A program made the position numbers and the translations under genes. From NCBI GenBank assembly GCA_024345305.1, contig BRON01000001.1, positions 2,108,001-2,172,000 of the forward strand: a stretch of DNA of 64,000 bases, in the 5' to 3' direction. This document shows positions 42,356 through 51,754 of the stretch, piece by piece. The first letter of the stretch is position 1; the number at the start of each line of letters is the position of its first letter. The notes under the pieces were generated by a model that was not told where the DNA came from, ran no database searches, and saw only the letters and a list, made by a program, of their open reading frames with translations. This DNA comes from Mrakia gelida (lineage: Eukaryota > Basidiomycota > Tremellomycetes > Cystofilobasidiales > Mrakiaceae).

Positions 42356-45190
42356 ATGAACGACGAAGACGAGCGTGAATCCTCCTCCCACCCCCTCCTC
42401 CCTACAGGTGGATCCTCGTCAGCATCCAGAGGAGGACCAGAGCCATCCTCGGCTTACTATCCTTCAACGTCCAGTCGGAAGGGCTACCTCGCGCTCGTCA
42501 AGCGAAGAGGATGGCTTCTCCTCGTCCTGGGATCGCTAGCCATCTTTGCGCTTTCGCTCAGCCTCAGAGGTGGAAGAGCGAGTAGTTCGAGTCGTCAGGT
42601 CGAAGGTTGGAGTTAGAACAAGAGGCCCAAAGCGAGTGCAGGACTGCTCAAAACTAATCGGAGTGCTCTGAGGAATGAGAGCTATACCGGTGAGTTCTTC
42701 CCCCTCCTTCTCAGCTTCGTAGACTTGCTCCAAGCATTTTTGCAGTCCCTCTGAAGTCTTCCTCGACCTCTTATCTCGCTCTGGTTACAGTTTTAGCTTT
42801 CTCTATCAACGACCCTGTCGATTTCTGGAGCTTCAAACGCTGATAACCCCTCCCTTTTTTCCTTCCTTCGACTAGACAATCTACTCCCCACCACAAATTA
42901 CATCGCAACCTTCCGCATCGCCGGACTTAACAACGAAATTATGACTCAGTTCAACCTCCTCCACCTCACCTTCCTCCTTCGCAAGAATCCAGCCTCTCCT
43001 TACCCTTACACGCCAATCCTCTCGCCCTTCCTTCCTCACTTCGGCCATCTCGGCGGAGGTGAAGGTCTCAACGCGGCTCCCCTCCTTCGCTTCTCTCAAG
43101 TCTTCACATAGATCGCTTAGCGGAGTCCTTAGGGTTCGGGATCATCGAGTGGTCAGATTTGAAGGTGGGGGACCCTGGGGAGGGGATGGGAGGGAGGATC
43201 GAGGACGAGTGGAAGACGGAGGAGGAGAGGGAGGAGGAGAGGAAACTCGTCCTCGCTGGGAAAAAGGTTGAGAGGATAGGGCAGGGCTTGAAGAGGGAGG
43301 TGATGAGTTGCTGGTCAACGTGGATGACGTATCACGCTGGGAACAAGATCCAAGTGAGTCGACGAACCAACGAGACGAAAGGAGACGCGTCTCTCGTCAC
43401 TCTCTCCTTTCACTCTTTCTCTTTTGCTGACCTGCGTTCTCTTTACTCTCGAATCCGAGTTTGGGAGAGTACTACAACTTCAGTGAGTCGAACGAACGAA
43501 GGAACGCAAATGCATCTCGTCTCTCTCTCTCTCTTTTCTCTCTCTTTCTCATCCACTGACCCCCTTTCGCCCCTTCCCCTTTCTCCCCTCCCTTCCAGAA
43601 ATATCCTACACCCCCCTCCCGCCCTCCGTCTTCGCCGCAACCAGCCGTCACGTCCTCTTCCCCGTCCTCGCCAACTCTCCCCTCCCAAAAACAGACTGCG
43701 ATCCGAGTACCTTTCCTTCACCAACGACGAAGCTCAGAACACCATAGAATCCTGGGGAAGGAACATGACCATCGCCGATGTGTTCACTAAGAAGAAGGAG
43801 TCGAACGACGACGCGTGGGTAGAACCGAATACAGACCCTGGGCAGGTTACGTGCTTCGATGTGCTTTACTACGGGTCGGATAAGGGAGAGGAGGTGAGGG
43901 AGGTTCATAGGGCTACACCGCCGGTGCCGAGAGGTCAGTGTTTCGCTCTTGAGGTTTGGGATTTCGCGGGAGAGAGGAGGAAAGATGGAGGGAGACGTGT
44001 CGAGCGAAAGGGGGATAGAGAGCTGACCTTCGTCGATTCGCATTCGCTTCGTCTTCATAGACGCTGGGCCCTGGTGGAGCGTCGGTCAACACGTTCACTG
44101 GAACCCTGAGCTCAGAGCTATTGGAGTTAACATTCTTCGTCAAGTCCTCGTAATGCCCGCAGGGAAGACGGTGCCGGACGTGAGTTTGAGTTCGACTTCG
44201 AGTCGCGTCGAGTCGAGTCGACGACGTCCTGTATTTTCTTCGAATCAAAGTTAATTCCCTCTTTTATCTTTGTTTCGCTGGACTGTTTTTTGATTCAGAT
44301 CTTCACCGTTCACATCCGTCGACCAGACTTCATGTCTTCCTGTCCTGCTTACGCTCAGCCTTGGTTCGTCGTTCTTCGTCCAACCTTCGCTCGTCGTTTT
44401 CTTGCTCTCCCTTTTCCGCCTCTTCTCAGGCTGACCGTCTCCCTCTCCTATCCCTCTTGCTTCCTCTTCCTTCCCTCTCACCCACGCAGTCTCGCCGTCT
44501 CCCACTTCGCTAACCACGTCAACGCCATGCGAGATCGATTCGTGAAGAACGGGACTCGAGGAGCAGCGGACTGGCCTGTGGTGGTAACGACGGACGAGTC
44601 GGACCCTGAGTGAGCTCTACATTTATGCTTTCCTCTCCTCTTCTCTTCCTCCCCCGCCTCACACGCGAGCTGATTAACCCGTTTCTACTGCCCTCGCGTC
44701 TAACAGGTACCTCGCCGAGATCGCCAGCCTCGGATGGTTCCTCGTCGACCATCATGCTCTGAGGACGAGACCCATTTATGGGATCTGGTATCCCAGTCTG
44801 ATCGACAACGTCATTCTCGCGTTCGGGCAGGGTTTCGTTGGTTCGTCACGAATTCGCTCGAGCTCCCGTTCGCGTCTCGTCCCCATCTCCCCTCCCCGCT
44901 GACCCGCTCCCTTCTCCTCTCCCTCCCTCTCCACAGGTACCCAAAGCAGCACGAGTAAGTACTGCTCTTTCTCGCCCCAGAACCCATTTCCCCTTCCCTC
45001 CTCCTTCTTCGTTCTGTCTCTCTGTCGTCGCTGACCGAACGACGCGTTCGTCTCTCTTTTTTCCTTTGCTTCGCCAGTGAGCATCCTCGCCTCCCGTCGA
45101 GTAGAGGACTGGAACGGTGGAAAATTCGAGAGAGTAGGAGCTCTGGAGTCCAAGTGGCCGTACGATCCTGTTACCGGGACTAATCATTAA
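42356..45190 (+). pseudogene. GT-O-FucT-family glycosyltransferase, copy 2, with stop and frameshift
   Basis: All parts of the gene at 28.1-30.6 kb can be followed here on the + strand: tail (MNDEDERESSSHPLLPTG), signal anchor (GWLLLVLGSLAIFALSLSLR), NYIATFRIAGLNNEIMTQFN, LLRFSQVF, CWSTWMTYHAGNK, VTCFDVLYYGSDKGEE, IFTVHIRRPDFMSSCPAYA, WPVVVTTDESDPE, EIASLGWFLVDHH and the end YDPVTGTNH with a TAA at 45,188-45,190. Two lesions are plain. TAG at 42,614-42,616 stands where the other copies have Trp before KKRPKAS. One base is missing near 43,106-43,111, so FSQVFDIDRLAE is broken into stops. Both lie before the donor-site motif, so no active enzyme can be made without readthrough and frameshifting. 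Downstream exons keep good splice sites, so decay is recent. Confidence 0.85.
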
Positions 45191-45522
45191 GGTGAAAGAC
45201 CGTTCTGTTTCTATCTTGTTTTGTTTTTGTTTTTGTTTTTTTTTGCTTCTCATTTCAGCAGCACGTCAGCATCTACAAGTAGTGTTTCCTACCTATCTAT
45301 CTCGTCTATCTAGGAGCATACAAGCTTCATTATTCAGTAGGAGTAGTCGGAAGTTTGGAAGCGGAATCAAAGACTGAAGAGTGTTTTCTAGAGCGGTGAG
45401 GAGGCTAGCGTTGAGAGAATTGATTCGACCTTCCGTTCCTCTGGCCCTTTATCCTTCACCTTCACGTCCACCCCCACCCCCTTCCTCAGCCTTCTCACTC
45501 TTCAGACGTATCACAGCGTGCT
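45191..45522. other. short intergenic stretch
   Basis: 3' flank of the pseudogene and 5' flank of the small secreted-protein gene. It contains a T/G-rich run (TTTTGTTTTTG type) at about 45,216-45,243. No exon is supported. Confidence 0.4.
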
Positions 45523-46461
45523 ATGGTCTTCATCCTCCAAACCAAATCCCTCCTCATTGGCGTGTCGCTGGCTCTCCCTCTTACGTCGGGCGGCCGTGTT
45601 CGAGCTCTCGTTCCTCGAGCGGAGCCCTCAGCTTCGAGCTTCAGTTGCAACTATCAGGGATACCTGTGAGTGTGATACCTGGTCACGTTCAGCCTCTTGC
45701 TTGGGTATGAAGGGACTGAGGGTTCGCGAAGTCGACGAAGCCGTCAACGTAAACAAACTCCGAGTCGCTTTGGCTGACCTCGCTGGTTCCTCGTCCTCCT
45801 CGCCTGCCGTCTTGCTCAGCCCCGGTTGTCCTGCCGGCTTCTCGTACTTAGGATATACTGGTACAGATATCTCCTGCTATACTAACGCTTTCCCGCCTCA
45901 GTGAGCTCTTTTACCTCTTCTCGCTCCCACTCTTCCTTTCGGCGAGGCGCCTCGTCCCGCCTCGCCTCGCTTCCCTTCCACTGACCCATATTATTCCAAT
46001 CCGATCCCTTCACTCTCATCCGAAAACTAGTGTTTGCCTCTACAGCATCATCACCAACGAGCTCAACGTCGCCCTTTTCGACAACCACTGTGATCCCGCC
46101 GTCAAAAGCACGAACCAAGTGATGTGCAGCGGACCACGTATGGACTACGTCTGCCAGAACGCGGCAACTGGAGCAGGACCGATGAGACCTACACTGACGT
46201 GCTCGAATGCGTCCAGGAGAAAGAGAAGAAACAGGTTGTCGAGAGATCCTGGTGAGTCGTGAGAAATTCGCGGCCAACTTCGCAGTTGTTACGACTTCGT
46301 TTTGTTTTACATTAGTTGACGAGTTTGCTTCCCTTTCGTTCTGACTGGTAGCTCGTTCAGAGAGGATGAAGAAGAGACAGGCAGTGATCAAGAGGGATCC
46401 TACTCTGCTCGACCGTAGAAAAGGGCGAAGGGTGTTTGAGGACGAGGAAGGGGCGTCGTGA
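45523..46461 (+). CDS. small secreted cysteine-containing protein, unknown function
   Basis: Four exons in phase from ATG 45,523 (intron donors near 45,664, 45,900 and 46,251). The N-terminus MVFILQTKSLLIGVSLALPL looks like a signal peptide. The mature part has regularly spaced cysteines: SCNYQGYLPGCPAGFSYLGY, DISCYTNAFPPHVCLYS, DNHCDPAVKS, VMCSGPRMDYVCQNAATGAG and TLTCSNAS. The C-terminus is very basic (SRRKRRNRLSRDP, then RSERMKKRQAVIKRD), which may be processed by a Kex2-type protease at the dibasic sites. I do not recognise a family. Its place among glycan genes suggests a cell-surface or extracellular role, but that is inference. Confidence 0.5.
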
Positions 46462-47273
46462 TGCTGGTTTGCGGACGCGTCGAGAAGGAGAGTTCGTTTC
46501 GTTTTCGGATTTTCGGGGAGGGAAATGGTTCAGTCACGGTTACTTTGGTCCTCTACCTAGCATGTACGCGCTCGTCTTCAAGGTCTTTCATCCTGGACAC
46601 TCGCCTGGCCGTGGAAGAGGGAACGAAGCTCGATCCTCGACGCGTCGCTGCTTTCTCTTCTTTTGCGTCTGATTCGCCTTCTTCGCTCGGAGGTCTCAGA
46701 TAACACAATCTCGACTCCAGATGAAAGCATCTCCCAGATTTTTAACAGCCGAGTCCTTGCTCCCTGGAAGAAAGTCGAACTCGAAGCGAGGTTACGCGTC
46801 GAAACAACCACGTTGCATCTTTTCCTCTCCCGACGGCGACCTCCGGAATTCCTGGCACTCGAAGACAACGAAGACTCGTGTTCTATGTGAACTGTGTCAG
46901 TCATCACCTCCCTTCTTCTTTGGAGAGCGAGAGGTGAGCTCTGGACCCACTCGCAGTCGACGCAGGGAAAAGGAGAGCCGAGCTCAGCATCGCCTCCTCC
47001 GTCGTTTCCTCCTCTCTCCTCTCTTCGCCCTCACCTCCCTCCCTTCGCGGAACCCTCTCTCTCACCCTCTCTACATCTGAATTCTGATCTCTGTTTCTCT
47101 CGGAGTGAGATTATTCCAGCCCTGGTTCAGGGGTCCAGGAACGTTTGAGCTGAAACCAGGCCCTTTCCTTCGCTCCCTCGCTCCTCCTCGTTTGTGTGCT
47201 GACCTCGTCCGCCTTTTCCCCCGTTACGTCTTTGTCTTTCAACTTCCTTGTGGCAGCCTACCCCCATCTCGCC
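46462..47273. other. gene-poor stretch with unexplained open frames
   Basis: Open frames on the + strand at 46,500-46,700 and 46,663-46,890 (DNTISTPDESISQIFNSR and following) have coding-like composition but no start, splice pattern or motif that I can support. They may be remnants. The remainder is pyrimidine-rich. Confidence 0.3.
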
Positions 47274-47984
47274 ATGCTCGACTTCAACAGTGAAATTTCG
47301 CTCTTCTTTCTTGTCTGTTTACTGCTTCAAGGTTCGTTCAAACGCTAGCTGTGGCCTTCCCTCTGTCCCCTCGGTGCCTTGCCTCTTCTCTCTTCTCTTC
47401 CACCGATGTTCACCTTCCTCCCCTTCCCTCCCTTTCAACTCCTGCTACAGCTCTTCCTGTTCGCCACAAGTCCATTGTTTTCGGAGAACCTTGCCCTCAG
47501 CGTTCGTTCTGATCTGTCTGATGATGATCCCCCGCTCTTCTCTCTTCTTCGTTCGAGAGCTCACCAACTTTCCCTCGCCCTTTCCCTCCTTCTCCTTCCT
47601 TCCCTCCCTCCAACTCCCTCCCTCTTTGCTCAACTCGCTCCTCCTCCTTCTCTTTATCTCCTCCCACTCTTCTCCGCAGCAGCAGCATCATCCTCCTCGC
47701 CATCCTACCTCTCCTCCTGGACCGTTCGAAACGTCACCCACTTTTTGACTCTCCTCCTCGCCCTTGCAAGCACCCACGTCTGCTCTCCTTCGACGTTTGA
47801 ACCGTCCCTCGAGGACAAGTTCAAGACCAACCTCTTCATCCTCGGCTGGATCACCGCTATCGGAGTCGTCGTCATAAGGGTGGAAGGGTTCGTTTCGCCT
47901 TCGGACGAGGTCGTCGAGGAGGAGGAGGAGAAGACAGGGGTCAAGGGAGGAGGGCAGAACTACAACAGCCAGGGGGTGCTCTGA
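47274..47984 (+). CDS. putative small membrane or secreted protein (structure uncertain)
   Basis: ATG at 47,274 opens MLDFNSEISLFFLVCLLLQ, a hydrophobic leader followed by a GTTCGTTC donor placed just as in the gene at 50,014 (LLVQ|gttcgttc). Internal exons are hard to fix because the region is pyrimidine-rich. The last exon, after the CCGCAG acceptor near 47,680, gives SYLSSWTVRNVTHFLTLLLA, a helix NLFILGWITAIGVVVIRV and an acidic tail ending at the TGA 47,982-47,984. It probably has one or two membrane helices. No family recognised; the exon chain in the middle is a guess. Confidence 0.3.
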
Positions 47985-48904
47985 GGACGAGGTGAGGGGT
48001 TGAGCGGCAGGGTTGAGCCAGAGAGCTTGAATGTGAGAGAAAGTAGAGCTGGAGTGAGAAGAAGATAAATGTTGGGATAGGGTTGAGGGAGAGGAAGGGG
48101 AGGAGGAGGGCGGGCTCGAGAGAGGACGAGGGTTTGGATGAACTCGATGAACTCTATGAACTCTATGAAAGTTTCATGGGCGACCTCTTTTGTTTTCGAC
48201 GTGAGAACCTGGCGCATCCAAAATTTGATGGAGAAAGAACTTGAGGGAAGATGATCGTTCGGAGGAAAAGAGGTGAAAATCAGACCGAAGGAAGTCAAAG
48301 GAGGAGGAGCAGGGGTCGCCTGAAGAAACGAGAAGTCCGAGCTTCGACTAGTCTGGCACCGAATTGCTTCCTTCTTCAGTGTCCTCTTCAATGAGCTCAC
48401 TTCTTAGAGTCGAGCGAAATCTAGAGGAGCCTTCCCCAAGACCAATGCAAACTTTTGGACTCATCCGAGGTTCAGAGGAAAAAGCCCTGCGCTGATATTC
48501 ATGTTTCCCGTCCATCCTTATATGAAAGGGCGAAGATCGGCGAAAAGCTCTTCTCCCGACAATTGTAAAGAAAGCTCGCTATGGATACTCTCAGCTGTCT
48601 ATCCCCCCTGTCCGTCGCGTTGCGGTTTCTCAAATCGTTCTGCATCGTCGCGTCGCGTCGCGTCGATCCTGGACCAGTTTGCGTCGTCCCCTTCTTCTCC
48701 CTTCTTCATTAACAAGATGATACACTAGGTCGATAGAGTGAGTCGATATATACTGATCAGAAATGCAAAGAAAGCAACGGAGACGAGAAGATGTTCAGAC
48801 GGAAGATGAAAATACGAGTGCGAGGTGAGCAAGCAAAGATTGTGTTGCGAGATGGGAAGAGAACGATGAACGAGTAGCATAGCGCAAGAAAGCATGATAC
48901 AGCT
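47985..48904. other. intergenic, no gene seen
   Basis: About 900 bp without a supported exon. A short imperfect tandem repeat of GAACTCTAT(GA) lies at 48,137-48,172. The G/A-rich first half may be 3' untranslated sequence. Confidence 0.4.
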
Positions 48905-49482
48905 AGGTCATCTGAGGAGCCTCCAGCCGTCCAATCGAGGGAAACGAAGAAGGAAAGGGTCAGTCTCGAAGCAACGAAAGACAGGAGGAGAGCGAAGATG
49001 ACTCATCATGGCGTCTCGGTCGGGGGCAAGGCCTCGTCTATACTCAAAAACGAGTCGAAAAATGCTTAAGAAGTAGGTGATGGTAACGGCGAATCAGAAA
49101 AACGCAGGAAGAGGAAACGAGGAAAGGACGACGCGACTCGAACTCACTAAGCCTGAAGATCCACCCATCTCCAGTTGCTGTCGACGCACTCGAGCGCTGC
49201 TTCACTGATGACCTTGCCGAGATCAGGATTTCCTTCTAAGACGCCAGGCGCACCGATGAAGAACGCGGACGAGTCTGACCGAGCGAAACCAAGGTCAGTC
49301 GGTGTCGAGGAGGTCTCGAGCGATGAAGACGCCAACGGGTACGTAGTGGAGCCAGGAGTCAGCCATTTTGTGTTTCACTCGGCTAGGTGGTGATCTGAGT
49401 ACGATGAAGAAGATCAGCTCGACTAAACTCCATGAGTCAAAACAAGAACGATCGATGCTCACCTTGAAGACGACCTGTACGC
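48905..49482 (-). pseudogene. 3' fragment of a GT90 gene (duplicate of the GT90 C-terminus)
   Basis: On the minus strand the segment repeats, exon by exon, the end of the GT90 gene at 38.5-39.3 kb: QVVFK and donor, SSAFFIGAPGVLEGNPDLG followed by KVISEAALECVDSNWRWVDL, then FRLF.EYRRGLAPDRDAM. The matching protein block in the full gene is [20 protein letters not shown]. Everything upstream (the catalytic domain) is absent; homology begins inside an exon near 49,482. It is a truncated duplicate with no start. Confidence 0.8.
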
Positions 49483-50013
49483 CTATCATATTCCTTCAGG
49501 AAGATTTTCTCGAGCTCTCCTCTTTCCAGTCGACCCAGCCTGGAGACAGGCTTTGCCGTCGCGCGGGAAGCGCGCTTCAACGGAAAGCTTCAAGGCGAAG
49601 AAGAGATCGAATAACGCCTCGACACGTCTTTGACAGCTGCTTTCTTTTCGCCCTTGCCCTTCCCGGTTTCGTCCCTTTTCTTTTCTCTCATCTCTGCTGC
49701 ATTCGGAGAGAGATCTGATTGGACTCGGGGGGGGGGGGGGGGTGGGGAGGAATCGAAACTTTCATTCCCTCTACCAAGGCCCTGAAAGCTGTCAAAGCAG
49801 GCATGATTCTCGCGAGTTGTTTGGTAGCGTCTCGATGTGACCAGCCCTTGTTTTGAATCAGACCAACCTTCTTCGAAGCGAGGTGTCTAAGCCTTGAGCT
49901 GAAGGAGTGGAACAGCTTTCATATTTCTTCCACTACAGCAGCCCATCTATATATTTCTCAGCTCTTAGCTCTCTTCACTTCCGCAACCCCTTCATCGTCC
50001 CTTCCTCCTCACG
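49483..50013. promoter_or_regulatory. upstream region of the 50-kb secreted-protein gene with TATA box and G-run
   Basis: Contains a second homopurine run (about 14 G at 49,729-49,742) and a TATATATT box at 49,948-49,955, about 60 bp before the ATG at 50,014. A TATA element so close to the ATG implies a short leader. No exon in this stretch. Confidence 0.5.
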
Positions 50014-51320
50014 ATGATCTTTTTCGCATACCTCCTCCCCGTCGCTCTTCTGGGGTCGCTCCTTGTTCAAGGTTCGTTCTGCGCTCCTTCCCTCCTTCTT
50101 TCCTTCCTTTCCCTGTGCTCGTCATCTCTTGCTGACCTGTCTTTTGCGTTGTCGCTCTCTTCGCATCGTTCAGCTGCTGCCTCCCAGCAGGTTCTCTGTG
50201 AGTGAAAACTTCGAGTCCCTCCTTTCCTCGCCCTGTTGCCGTCCAACCTAGATCGAAGTTGACCACTCCTCCTTCCCTTCCTTCTTCAGACGACAGTGGT
50301 TCGTAATCTCATCCATCCGTCTCTTTCCTTTTCGCTTCTCTCTCCCTCCTGACTCTATCTCCCCTTCTTCGCCTCAACAGCTGGAGTCATTTCGTCCTCG
50401 TCATCCCCATCTGTATCGCTCGCTTTCCTCGATAGCGTGAGATTCGAGCACGACGTTCCTGTCAGTTCGACCACGTCGCTCTTCCCGTCTCCCTCCCAGT
50501 CCCTCTTCTCTCTCTCTCTCCCAGTTCGTTGACTGGCCCCCTTCTTCTCTGGTTCACCTTCCGTTATTAAGGAGGAATGCCTTCGGATCTGCGACATCGA
50601 GCTCTCAGGACCAGCTTGCTCCTCTGCGCCACAGAGCGACGATTGTTCGTCCTTGCCTCCTCGCCTGTTCTTCCTACTCCCCTTAGAACACGACCTCTTT
50701 CTTCTCATCTTGACACCCTTCTTTTCAGCAGGTCGATGCGATGCCGTCGTTCTCGCCGATCTCGAACAGGTTAGTCGTCTTCTCTCTGCCGTTCTAACTC
50801 GATCACGCCTCGTTCTCGTCCGCGACGTCCCCGATGACCTCATCCCTCCCTTTCCCCTTCCCTCTCTTTCTCAGTGCCTCTACTGCGTCGAAGCCGAATG
50901 CTCCGACTCCCACATGCTCACCAATTCAGCGGGTCAACTACGAACGGCCGCTCAGTTCGTTGCTGGTAAGTCGCCTTTGCGTCTTTCTCGACTCGCGCTC
51001 TCTTCTCCTCTCATCCCATCTGCCGCTCATTCTCCTCCTTCCTTCCCCTTCTTTCTTCCCTTCTCATCTTTTCTCCATCAGACTACGAGGTCGCCTGGTA
51101 TCTATCCTTTCCTTTGCACACCTTATCCTCTCTTCGTCGCTCTCGCGAGAAGCTCACAACCCTCCTTTTTCCGTTCGCTTCTTCGTCTTGCAGTGCTCCA
51201 AGCGCCCGCTTCCGCGCCAACCGAATCAAACTCACCATCAAGGAGGAGCTCAAGAAGCTGCGAGCCGCGGGTGGAGGAGTTGCGGACCCTTCGCTTTGGG
51301 GATTGACGCGTTCAAACTGA
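50014..51320 (+). CDS. secreted cysteine-rich protein, many small exons, unknown function
   Basis: About eight exons in phase from ATG 50,014. A clear signal peptide MIFFAYLLPVALLGSLLVQ is followed by a very small exon (YDS, 9 bases at about 50,290), then AGVISSSSSPSVSLAFLDSV, EECLRICDIELSGPACSSAP, DDCRCDAVVLADLEQ, CLYCVEAECSDSHML, RTAAQFVADYEVACAPSARF and IKEELKKLRAAGG. It ends DPSLWGLTRSN at 51,320. At least nine cysteines lie in C-X3-C, C-X-C and C-X2-C spacings, as in fungal secreted effectors or wall proteins. The last junction uses a GTATCT donor. No known domain recognised. Confidence 0.5.
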
Positions 51321-51754
51321 TTTAGCGATTCCCCTCGCTCAACCTCCCTTTCGTCCTCCCTTCGTCGTCGCCTCGCTTTTCTTTAACGAATCTCTTAACG
51401 TTCTGCTTCTCGGTTTATTTATCTTCTCGTTTCGTCTCTTGGGAACTCCGTCATGCTTGTGTTGCTTGCTGCCTGAAGAAAAGGAGCGACGAGCAAAGGT
51501 TGACGTCGGCGTCCAAACCTTCTTCGCCTGAGTGAGCCCACCCGAACGTACCCGTTCTGTTGGACGCACATTCTATAATGGAGGTGAGAACACAACCGAC
51601 GAAGCAGATAAACAAACACCTGAACACAGTTAGATAGATAGATAGAGCAAACCGAAGAAGACGAAACCCAAAAACAAGACATGGAGGGCAACGTCGAACG
51701 AGAGGAGAGGGAGGGAGCGGGAGAAGCGACGTGAAGTAATGTCTTTTGGAAGGT
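51321..51754. other. convergent 3' flanks
   Basis: Between the stop of the secreted-protein gene and the stop of GT-O-FucT copy 3. Contains a short (GATA)n repeat at about 51,632-51,646. No exon seen. Confidence 0.5.

Noticed and set aside
49727..49743. G-run at 49.73 kb considered as a splicing tract like the one at 39.99 kb
   Set aside because: It lies in non-coding flank between a GT90 fragment and the next gene, not inside a supported intron.
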